From the NCBI RefSeq assembly GCF_001721045.1, contig NZ_MDER01000032.1, forward strand, positions 124,001-188,000: 64,000 nt of DNA, given 5' to 3'. How positions within the stretch are numbered: position 1 is the first letter of the stretch; each line of letters opens with the position of its first letter. Source of the DNA: Paenibacillus nuruki. GTDB lineage: Bacteria; Bacillota; Bacilli; Paenibacillales; Paenibacillaceae. Below are positions 57,851-64,000 of the stretch, in pieces. A program made the position numbers and the translations under genes. Below the pieces are notes generated by a model that did not search any database, had not been told where the DNA came from, and saw only the letters and a list, made by a program, of their open reading frames with translations.

Positions 57851-57876
57851 CAAAATCAATCAATAGTAATCACAAA

Positions 57877-57925
57877 CGATCACGAAAATTGTCGAAAAAA
57901 ATCAGTAAACGATCATTCTCGATCA
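57877..57925 (+). promoter_or_regulatory. CGATCA repeats, probable DeoR operator
   Basis: CGATCA occurs at 57877, 57910 and 57920, that is 33 and 10 bases apart, all facing the same side of the helix, just downstream of the promoter. The arrangement suits autorepression by the DeoR-type product. Confidence 0.5.
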
Positions 57926-57980
57926 TGAGAGTGTGATGAACACAATATTAGCTAACATATGTAGACAGGTGGGTTGACCC

Positions 57981-58745
57981 ATGCTTTTTGAAGAAGAACG
58001 AAAGCATAAAATGGTTCAGTATTTACAAGAGAATCACAGGGCATCTGTTCAAGAACTAGGGGAAGCTTTTGGTGTATCCGATTCAACAGTTCGTCGGGAT
58101 CTCAAAGAGTTAGAAGATGCAAAGCGTTTGAAAAGAACACACGGGGGAGCAGTATCACTTCAAAGTGTGAATTTTGAACCAAACATGGTCGACAAAGAAG
58201 ATTCTTTTCGAGAAGAGAAAGAGCGTATAGCGAAGCGAGCAGTAGAGATGATTCATTCAGGAGATACCATCTTGCTTGATTCAGGAACAACCACTCTTCC
58301 ACTAGCTAGAGAGCTTAAGAATATGTCGGGGATTCGAGTCATTACGAACTCTGTCATAGTTCTCAGTGAGCTTCGAGATTGTCGGAATATTGAGTTATCT
58401 ATTATTGGCGGATTGCTGAGGCCAGATACTTTAGCCTTTGTTGGCCCGATTGCAGAGCGTTCACTGGATATGGTGCGCGTAGACAAAGCTTTTATTGCAA
58501 CGAATGGTCTTGATCTCAAAGAAGGTGTTACTACCCCTAATCTCACAGAAGCTGCTATTAAGCGCAAAATGATTGAAATTGCCAAGCAAGTCATTTTACT
58601 CGCAGATCATAGCAAAATCGGTAATATCGCTTATGCTAAATTTGCAGACGTATCCGAAATTGATCATTGTATTATGGATTCAGAAGTACCGCCTTATATT
58701 ATTCATCAGTTGAGAAAGCTTGGTATAGGAGTAACGATCGCATAA
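57981..58745 (+). CDS. DeoR family regulator of a fructose-type PTS
   Basis: The 254-aa product is a DeoR protein similar to the upstream FruR: helix-turn-helix VQELGEAFGVSDSTVRRDLK, wing KRTHGGAV, and sensor domain ILLDSGTTTLPLAREL, IIGGLLRPDTLAFVGP and LADHSKIGNIAYAKF. It lies before a PTS IIBC and IIA pair, so its inducer is probably the phosphorylated sugar they make. The promoter and CGATCA repeats upstream suggest autoregulation. The ribosome binding site is AGGTGGG, 7 or so bases before ATG 57981. Confidence 0.86.
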   Translation: MLFEEERKHKMVQYLQENHRASVQELGEAFGVSDSTVRRDLKELEDAKRLKRTHGGAVSLQSVNFEPNMVDKEDSFREEKERIAKRAVEMIHSGDTILLDSGTTTLPLARELKNMSGIRVITNSVIVLSELRDCRNIELSIIGGLLRPDTLAFVGPIAERSLDMVRVDKAFIATNGLDLKEGVTTPNLTEAAIKRKMIEIAKQVILLADHSKIGNIAYAKFADVSEIDHCIMDSEVPPYIIHQLRKLGIGVTIA

Positions 58746-58784
58746 CTACATTCTTCTATTCAAAGCTTTATCATAGAGCATATT

Positions 58785-58798
58785 TGTAAGCGTTTTAT
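58785..58798 (+). promoter_or_regulatory. cre-like site before the second PTS genes
   Basis: TGTAAGCGTTTTAT matches the CcpA consensus at 12 of 14 positions. A second, weaker palindrome TGAACGCTTCA lies at 58850-58860. Confidence 0.45.
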
Positions 58799-58911
58799 TC
58801 CAATATCATCAGCAGTGCAAAACAGCAATAATATACTAAAGAATTATTGTGAACGCTTCAGTTTAAGCTTGGTTCAGGTTAGACCATTACTCATTATAAG
58901 GGGATATTACC

Positions 58912-60294
58912 ATGAAAAAATTATTGGCTGTTACCGCTTGTCCAACCGGTATTGCTCACACGTATATGGCTGCTGAGTCATTGCAAAAAGCTGCGGATCA
59001 AAAAGGTGTACCGATTAAAGTCGAAACGCGTGGTGCAGTCGGAGTTGAAAATGGTCTAACCGCTCAAGAAATTGCTGAAGCACATGCTATTATTATCGCT
59101 GCTGATACCGATGTAGATGAAGATCGTTTTGCAGGAAAGCCAGTTATCCGTGTTGCGGTTGCACAGGGGATTAAAGTGCCAGGGGAATTGATTGATCGTG
59201 CACTTGCCAAAGAAGCTTCTAGTGGTCTTGGGGCTTCACCAACATCTAGACCTGAAGAAAATGAAGGTCGCAAGCCTAATATGTTCTATAAACACTTGAT
59301 GAATGGTGTATCCAATATGTTGCCGCTTGTTATTGCGGGTGGTCTAATTATCGCATTCTCATTCTTATTCGCTTTCACTAAAGGTGGAGTCGATCAAGTC
59401 GAAGGTTCATTCGGAGCTGCTTTGTCCACAATTGGTGGCGCTTCAATGGGACTTATGGTTATCGTCTTATCTGGATTCATTTCGTTCTCTATCGCAGGTA
59501 AACCCGGACTTGCACCTGGTTTAGTTGGTGGTGTACTTGCTAAAGATATGGGCGCTGGATTTATCGGCGGTATTATCGCAGGTTTTGTAGCTGGTTATAT
59601 TGCACATTACTTGATCAAAACGATCAAAATGCCTAAAAACTTTGAAGGTCTTAAACCGATTTTAATCGTTCCAGTCTTGTCTGTTCTTGCTATTGGTCTA
59701 TTGATGGTCTACGTTATCGGTCAGCCGATTGAATGGTTGTTGACTGGTTTGACAGCTTGGTTAACGAATATGGGTGCAGGAAATGCAATTATGCTAGGTG
59801 CTATTCTTGGCGCAATGATGGCACTTGATATGGGTGGCCCTTTCAACAAAACAGCGTATACGTTTGCAGTAGGACTGCTAGGTGCTTCACTGTATACACC
59901 AATGGCTGCTGTTATGGCAGCAGGGATGACTCCACCACTAGGTATCTGGTTAGCAACCGTTATAGCTAAAAATCGCTTTACGAAAGAAGAACGTGAAGCA
60001 GGTAAAGTTGCTTCGGTTCTCGGATTATCGTTTATTACCGAAGGAGCGATTCCGTTTGGTGCAGCCGATCCGATTCGTGTTATTCCTTCCTTTATGGTAG
60101 GTTCAGCAGTTGCTGGTGCATTGTCCATGTACTTTGGTGGCGGACTACATGCTCCTCATGGTGGTGTATTCGTTCTCTTTATCCCGAATGCAATTGATCA
60201 TTTACCACAATATGTATTATCTATTGTGATCGGTACAGTCGTTACAGCATTGATGGTCTTGTTGCTTAAACGCAAAGCACCTGCTAAGTTATAA
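58912..60294 (+). CDS. Fructose-family PTS enzyme IIBC
   Basis: The 460-aa product has IIB at 1-100 with phospho-Cys10 in LLAVTACPTGIAHTYMA, and a IIC domain from about 125 (ISFSIAGKPGLAPGLVGGVL, MALDMGGPFNKTAYTFAVG, LSFITEGAIPFGAADPIRV). It resembles FruA but lacks the fused IIA, which is encoded by the next gene. Related systems carry fructose, mannose-containing glycosides or mannosylglycerate; the sugar cannot be fixed. No 1-phosphofructokinase follows, which argues for a sugar other than plain fructose or for sharing fruK. Confidence 0.9.
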   Translation: MKKLLAVTACPTGIAHTYMAAESLQKAADQKGVPIKVETRGAVGVENGLTAQEIAEAHAIIIAADTDVDEDRFAGKPVIRVAVAQGIKVPGELIDRALAKEASSGLGASPTSRPEENEGRKPNMFYKHLMNGVSNMLPLVIAGGLIIAFSFLFAFTKGGVDQVEGSFGAALSTIGGASMGLMVIVLSGFISFSIAGKPGLAPGLVGGVLAKDMGAGFIGGIIAGFVAGYIAHYLIKTIKMPKNFEGLKPILIVPVLSVLAIGLLMVYVIGQPIEWLLTGLTAWLTNMGAGNAIMLGAILGAMMALDMGGPFNKTAYTFAVGLLGASLYTPMAAVMAAGMTPPLGIWLATVIAKNRFTKEEREAGKVASVLGLSFITEGAIPFGAADPIRVIPSFMVGSAVAGALSMYFGGGLHAPHGGVFVLFIPNAIDHLPQYVLSIVIGTVVTALMVLLLKRKAPAKL

Positions 60295-60415
60295 GTAATT
60301 ATAATTCATTACAAGCGATCGGAAAGACCCTCTTTCCGGTCGCTGTCCATATTTCTGCTTAGTGGGTTCACAAATAATAATTAGATGAAGATGATGAGAA
60401 GGAGTGACACTAGCC

Positions 60416-60874
60416 ATGAATATCAGCGAACTATTAAGCACAGAAAGTATTTTTTTACCTTCTACAGCAACTACACGTGAAGAAGCGATTCAACAAATGG
60501 CAGCCGGTATGAAAGCTTCTGGTGCAGTGACCAACGAAGCAGCTTATGTAGATGCTGTGATGGCACGTGAACAACAAAGTTCAACAGGAATTGGTTTTGG
60601 TGTAGCGATTCCTCATGGTAAATCAGCAGGTGTAGCCAAAGCAGCTTTAGCCTTTTCACGATTTGCAGAGCCGATTGATTGGGAATCTTTAGATGATCAA
60701 CCTGCTCAAATTGCATTTATGATTGGTGTACCTGAAGAGAATGCTGGAAATGAACATTTGCAGATTTTAGTGGCTCTTTCTCGCAAATTAATTCATGAAG
60801 AATTTCGTGCTGAATTGATCAATGCTCAAAGCAAACAAGAAGTGATTGATATTTTAACGCGTACGATTGGATAA
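60416..60874 (+). CDS. Fructose-family PTS enzyme IIA
   Basis: The 152-aa product is a stand-alone PTS EIIA-2 domain with phospho-His67 in GVAIPHGKS. FMIGVPEENAGNEHLQILVA is a family strand-helix unit. It donates phosphate from HPr to the IIB of the preceding gene. ATG 60416 (AAGGAGTG upstream) is favoured over GTG 60404, which overlaps the ribosome binding site. It follows the IIBC gene after 121 bases and ends at a terminator. Confidence 0.92.
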   Translation: MNISELLSTESIFLPSTATTREEAIQQMAAGMKASGAVTNEAAYVDAVMAREQQSSTGIGFGVAIPHGKSAGVAKAALAFSRFAEPIDWESLDDQPAQIAFMIGVPEENAGNEHLQILVALSRKLIHEEFRAELINAQSKQEVIDILTRTIG

Positions 60875-60903
60875 TATAAATTAGATATAGTTATATGTAA
60901 ATA

Positions 60904-60942
60904 AGAGCGTATTACCTTTTGATCAGGTGATACGCTTTTTTT
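60904..60942 (+). terminator. Terminator of the second PTS operon
   Basis: AGCGTATTACCT pairs with AGGTGATACGCT (one wobble), then seven T. Confidence 0.85.
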
Positions 60943-61087
60943 GTTGTCCTTTTTGATGATTCATGATCGACGAAGTGATAAGGATACATCATAGCTAGGC
61001 GTTTGAAAGTCATGGAGACGGTTAATGAACAGTATCTTACAAAAATAGATACGTATAGAACCAACTATAAAATAAAGGTGGAACATA

Positions 61088-62014
61088 ATGAGCAAATGGA
61101 TAGAGTTTACTCAAGCTTCGCGATTGCATTTTGTGCCTTTGATGATCATTTGTGTGGTACAAGGAGCTTTGGCAGCATGGATCTGGAATGACCAGTTTAG
61201 TGTGATCATTTTTCTATTAACGTTGATTGGCTCCAGTGCCATACATATTTTTTCGATGATGATTAATGATCTATGGGATTATCGTAGTGGTGTCGATGTA
61301 GCTGCTTATCAATCGGATGAATCGATTTCAACCGATTCAGGGTATCTGACTACTGGGAAATGGAGTGAACAAACATTTGCCCGGGTGACATGGAGTATGC
61401 TGGCAATTACGATTATCTGTGCGGTAACATTATACTTTTTAAGCGGATGGGGCGTTTTATTACTGGGTGGCATAGGTGGATTATTGGCTTTATTTTATGT
61501 CGTTCCACCGGTCAAATACGGATATATTGGTAAAGGCAGTAGTGAACTTGCACATGTATTATGTTTTGGCGTTTTTCCAGTCATGGGTGCTTATTATGTG
61601 CAGACCGGTCATTTTGATATCCGATTATTCTTTTTGTCACTACCGATGGGATTACTAACGACATTAACCTTTTTTAATCACCATTTTTTACATTGGAAAA
61701 CAGATAAAAAAGTTGGTAAGCGTACACTGGTAGTTGTATGGGGAGAACGCAAATCTTTTCGTTTTTCGATTGTTTTGTTGTGTCTTGCACTGTTCAGCAT
61801 TTTGATCTGTGTGCTTGTAGGCGGATTGCCGATCTACGGTATTCTTGCTTTACTGACAGCTATTCCATTGTGCCGTATGTACCAGCATATGAAAAACAAA
61901 CGTAATTTACAGACGCATCAGCAATTACTATGGTTATCTTTACGAACTTCGCTTCAATGTGGAACCGTGATGATTCTGGTATTGTTGGTCGGTCGATGGA
62001 TATGGATCATCTAA
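61088..62014 (+). CDS. UbiA family prenyltransferase (MenA-like)
   Basis: The 308-aa product has about eight membrane helices and both UbiA-type diphosphate/Mg motifs: INDLWDYRSGVD (residues 59-70, N-D-x2-D) and HWKTDKKVGKRTLVV near 215. The spacing to the second motif, with KRTL, is typical of 1,4-dihydroxy-2-naphthoate prenyltransferase (MenA), making demethylmenaquinone, but other prenyl acceptors are possible. AAAGGTGG precedes ATG 61088. It is a single gene between terminators, next to glycerol-1-phosphate dehydrogenase. Confidence 0.82.
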   Translation: MSKWIEFTQASRLHFVPLMIICVVQGALAAWIWNDQFSVIIFLLTLIGSSAIHIFSMMINDLWDYRSGVDVAAYQSDESISTDSGYLTTGKWSEQTFARVTWSMLAITIICAVTLYFLSGWGVLLLGGIGGLLALFYVVPPVKYGYIGKGSSELAHVLCFGVFPVMGAYYVQTGHFDIRLFFLSLPMGLLTTLTFFNHHFLHWKTDKKVGKRTLVVVWGERKSFRFSIVLLCLALFSILICVLVGGLPIYGILALLTAIPLCRMYQHMKNKRNLQTHQQLLWLSLRTSLQCGTVMILVLLVGRWIWII

Positions 62015-62046
62015 TAATCGTATAGCCATTGAAAAAGTTAAACCGC

Positions 62047-62080
62047 AAAAAAAGACATTCTAAACCAATGTCTTTTTTTG
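62047..62080. terminator. Terminator of the UbiA-type gene
   Basis: AAAAAAAGACATT pairs perfectly with AATGTCTTTTTTT; it has A and T runs for either direction. Confidence 0.85.
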
Positions 62081-62134
62081 TTTAAATACCGAAAATAGCT
62101 ACTCAAACATAGACAGTAATATAAAAATTTTCTA

Positions 62135-62192
62135 AAATGTATGTACAAGTAGGACATTATGGAGCATAATTTAATTATTTATATGTACAAGT
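62135..62192 (+). promoter_or_regulatory. Two AraR-like operators before egsA
   Basis: AAATGTATGTACAAGT (62135-62150) and ATTTATATGTACAAGT (62177-62192) match the AraR half-palindrome pattern ATTTGTACGTACAAAT at 12 and 13 of 16 positions. They are 42 bases apart, four helical turns, which suits cooperative binding. A gene for AraR starts downstream at 63466. Confidence 0.55.
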
Positions 62193-62241
62193 TCATTACT
62201 TTTGTAAGCGGTATCTTTATTATAAAGAAGGAGATGACAAC

Positions 62242-63405
62242 ATGAAGCAACCAACAACATCTATCAATGAACAAATTACGCTTTGGAATCAACAATCCGC
62301 TTTGGATGCAGGAGGTCAACATTTCAAAACAATCGGTATTCATATCGAACTTGAAGCAGGTGCCGTTCGCAAACTTCCTGCATATGTGCAGACCGAAAGA
62401 TATCAACAAGTAATGGTTGTCTATGATACGAATACGTATGAAGCAGTAGGACGACAGATTATAGATTTGCTACAAAGTATAGAGGTAGGTATTACAGAAT
62501 TAGAACTACGTGAAAATAAAGTGGGTGATGTGATTGCAGATGAAGCGACGATCGTACAATTGTTGCTAGCTGTAACCCCTGAGATAGATGCTATTATTGC
62601 AGTCGGTTCAGGAACGATTCATGATGTAGTGCGGATCGTTAGTTATAAAATGGATAAACCGTTTCTTTCTGTACCTACCGCTGCGTCGGTCGACGGATTC
62701 ACTTCTGCGGGAGCACCGTTAATCGTTAATGGAACCAAAGAAACGTTTCAAGCCAAAGCTCCACAAGCTATTTTTGCCGATATCAATGTCTTAATGAATG
62801 CGCCACAGACTTTAACTGCCGCAGGATTTGGGGATATGCTAGGCAAATGTACTTCACTTGCCGATTGGAAAGTATCTCGTGATCTCGGTAATGAACCTTA
62901 TAACCAATTGGTCTATGACATCACAGAAGAAGCACTTAATCAATGTATTGAAAAAGTAGACTTGATTGCTTCAGGTAGTGCAGAAGGCATCTATACCGTG
63001 ATGCATTCGTTACTTGCTTCAGGAATAGCGATGTTGATTGCTGATCATTCTCGCTCTGCTTCAGGTGGAGAACATCATATTTCTCATCGCTGGGAAATGG
63101 AACTGATCAAAGGTGGACACCGACAAATTTTACATGGAGCCAAAGTAGGTGTGGCTTCAGCACTTTTAGCTGATCATTATCGTCAATTATCAGTTACTCA
63201 TCCTGAAGTTAAAGCATTTGCCGCTTACAAACATATTCCGACCAGTGCACAAATGAAACAATGGTTATCTGCCGCAGGTGGACCGAGCGAATATGAGCAA
63301 TTAGAAATGCCAGCTGAATGGTTAGAGCTTGCTTTACATTCAGCGCATACGCTACGTAACCGTTATACAGGACTGAAATATATGAATGAACATCAATTGA
63401 TCTAA
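62242..63405 (+). CDS. egsA: Glycerol-1-phosphate dehydrogenase (AraM)
   Basis: It reduces dihydroxyacetone phosphate to sn-glycerol 1-phosphate, which in Bacillales is prenylated by PcrB. The 387-aa iron-type dehydrogenase fold has IAVGSGTIHDVVRIVSYK (cofactor turn), PTAASVDGFTSAGAPLIVNG, and metal ligands in SASGGEHHISHRWEM and GHRQILHGAKVGV. In B. subtilis araM lies inside the arabinose operon; here it stands just before araR, with two AraR-like operators upstream. GAAGGAG precedes ATG 62242. Alternative annotations as glycerol or sn-glycerol dehydrogenase are possible. Confidence 0.9.
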   Translation: MKQPTTSINEQITLWNQQSALDAGGQHFKTIGIHIELEAGAVRKLPAYVQTERYQQVMVVYDTNTYEAVGRQIIDLLQSIEVGITELELRENKVGDVIADEATIVQLLLAVTPEIDAIIAVGSGTIHDVVRIVSYKMDKPFLSVPTAASVDGFTSAGAPLIVNGTKETFQAKAPQAIFADINVLMNAPQTLTAAGFGDMLGKCTSLADWKVSRDLGNEPYNQLVYDITEEALNQCIEKVDLIASGSAEGIYTVMHSLLASGIAMLIADHSRSASGGEHHISHRWEMELIKGGHRQILHGAKVGVASALLADHYRQLSVTHPEVKAFAAYKHIPTSAQMKQWLSAAGGPSEYEQLEMPAEWLELALHSAHTLRNRYTGLKYMNEHQLI

Positions 63406-63465
63406 TAGACTATGTTTATGGTAAAATAACATATCATATATCTTTATCAATCGTTCGGAGGAATT

Positions 63466-64000
63466 ATGGCCGCAAAATACAGACAAGTTCGAGATGAAAT
63501 ATTATCATGGATACATTCATCCAAATTATTACCGGGTAGCCGACTGCCTTCAGAACATGAGATCGCTGATCAATTCAGTGTAAGCCGACAGACTGTTCGT
63601 CAAGCATTAGGAGAGCTGGTGCGAGAAGGCTGGTTAAACCGGATGCAAGGTAAAGGAACATTTGTTGCTGATCCTGCTGTCAAATCGGTCGATGATAACA
63701 AAACTGTCGGTGTCATCACAACCTATATCTCTGATTATATTTTCCCACAAATTGTGCAAGGCATCGAAACAAGACTGCGTAGCGAGGGCTACCGGCTGTT
63801 ACTAGCAAGTACAGAGAACGATCCCACCAAAGAGCGGGAGTGTCTAGAAATGATGCTCAATCAGTCTCCAGCGGCTTTGATTGTAGAGCCTACTCGTAGT
63901 GGAGAACGTAGTGCGAATCTGAATTATTTTCTGACGATTGAAAATCGGTCTATTCCTTATCTAATGATCAATGCGAGTTATGAAGAAATGGATTCGGCTT
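63466..64000 (+). CDS. araR: Arabinose repressor AraR, N-terminal part (partial)
   Basis: The frame runs off the window end after 178 codons. The N-terminus is a GntR-type winged helix (QVRDEILSWIHSSKLLPGSR, PSEHEIADQFSVSRQTVRQA, RMQGKGTFVAD), followed from about residue 78 by a LacI/GalR-like effector domain (VGVITTYISDYIFPQIVQGI, RSEGYRLLLASTENDPTKER). This chimeric build is that of AraR, the L-arabinose repressor. GGAGGA precedes ATG 63466. Lying behind egsA, it probably belongs to the same regulon. Confidence 0.9.
   Translation, partial: MAAKYRQVRDEILSWIHSSKLLPGSRLPSEHEIADQFSVSRQTVRQALGELVREGWLNRMQGKGTFVADPAVKSVDDNKTVGVITTYISDYIFPQIVQGIETRLRSEGYRLLLASTENDPTKERECLEMMLNQSPAALIVEPTRSGERSANLNYFLTIENRSIPYLMINASYEEMDSA

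Overview
The window is chromosomal DNA of a low-GC Gram-positive bacterium, most likely Paenibacillus or a close relative. The order dnaE, accDA, pyk, ytvI, citZ-icd-mdh, phosphate two-component system, pstB-phoU, polA-mutM-coaE and nrdR is a conserved Bacillales backbone. Strong AGGAGG-type ribosome binding sites, many U-tailed hairpins, CcpA (cre) sites and LicT-type antitermination also fit. No insertion sequence, prophage gene, rRNA or CRISPR array was seen.

Region 1 (1-24.8 kb) is core metabolism and replication: the 3' end of dnaE, acetyl-CoA carboxylase subunits, pyruvate kinase, a thioesterase, FxsA, a YtvI permease, the citZ-icd-mdh block, a general-stress-type dehydrogenase, then a phosphate-response cluster. 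That cluster contains a bile-acid:Na+-type transporter overlapping the sensor kinase pnpS, then phoP, a soluble CBS plus chemoreceptor-type signalling protein, pstB and phoU. TTWACA Pho-box-like repeats precede phoP, the CBS/MCP gene and pstB. polA, mutM, coaE, a lytic transglycosylase and nrdR follow.

Region 2 (24.9-33 kb) is accessory: a LysR regulator divergent from a tautomerase and an aldo/keto reductase, tRNA-Leu, a siderophore-binding lipoprotein and tRNA-Ala. Directly behind tRNA-Ala sits an AT-rich segment holding a single gene of about 1087 codons, an SF2 helicase with a possible nuclease tail. It is bounded by two 46-bp direct repeats (45 of 46 identical) that are copies of one terminator hairpin. 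This is the best candidate for an undescribed mobile defence module.

Region 3 (33-48.8 kb) carries a beta-glucoside PTS and phospho-beta-glucosidase under an apparently duplicated cre/RAT/terminator control region, then many single-gene units: a secreted propeller-like protein, TetR regulator, LtrA-like protein, polysaccharide deacetylase, UbiD decarboxylase, flavin oxidoreductase, bL12-tail membrane protein, kinase-like protein, D-cysteine desulfhydrase-like enzyme, and ribosomal protein bL25 behind a leader terminator.

Region 4 (49-64 kb) is sugar-centred. A four-gene operon (GT4 glycosyltransferase, alpha/alpha-barrel-like protein, mannose-1-phosphate guanylyltransferase, DUF1861 protein) suggests GDP-mannose-dependent glycoside metabolism. 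It is followed by a complete fructose operon (DeoR regulator, fruK, fruA), a second DeoR plus fructose-family PTS without kinase, a UbiA prenyltransferase, glycerol-1-phosphate dehydrogenase (egsA/araM) with two in-phase AraR-like operators, and the start of araR, cut by the window edge.

Starts were moved from the longest frame wherever a ribosome binding site clearly favoured an internal codon. All functional calls rest on reading sequence motifs; no database search or structure prediction was run.
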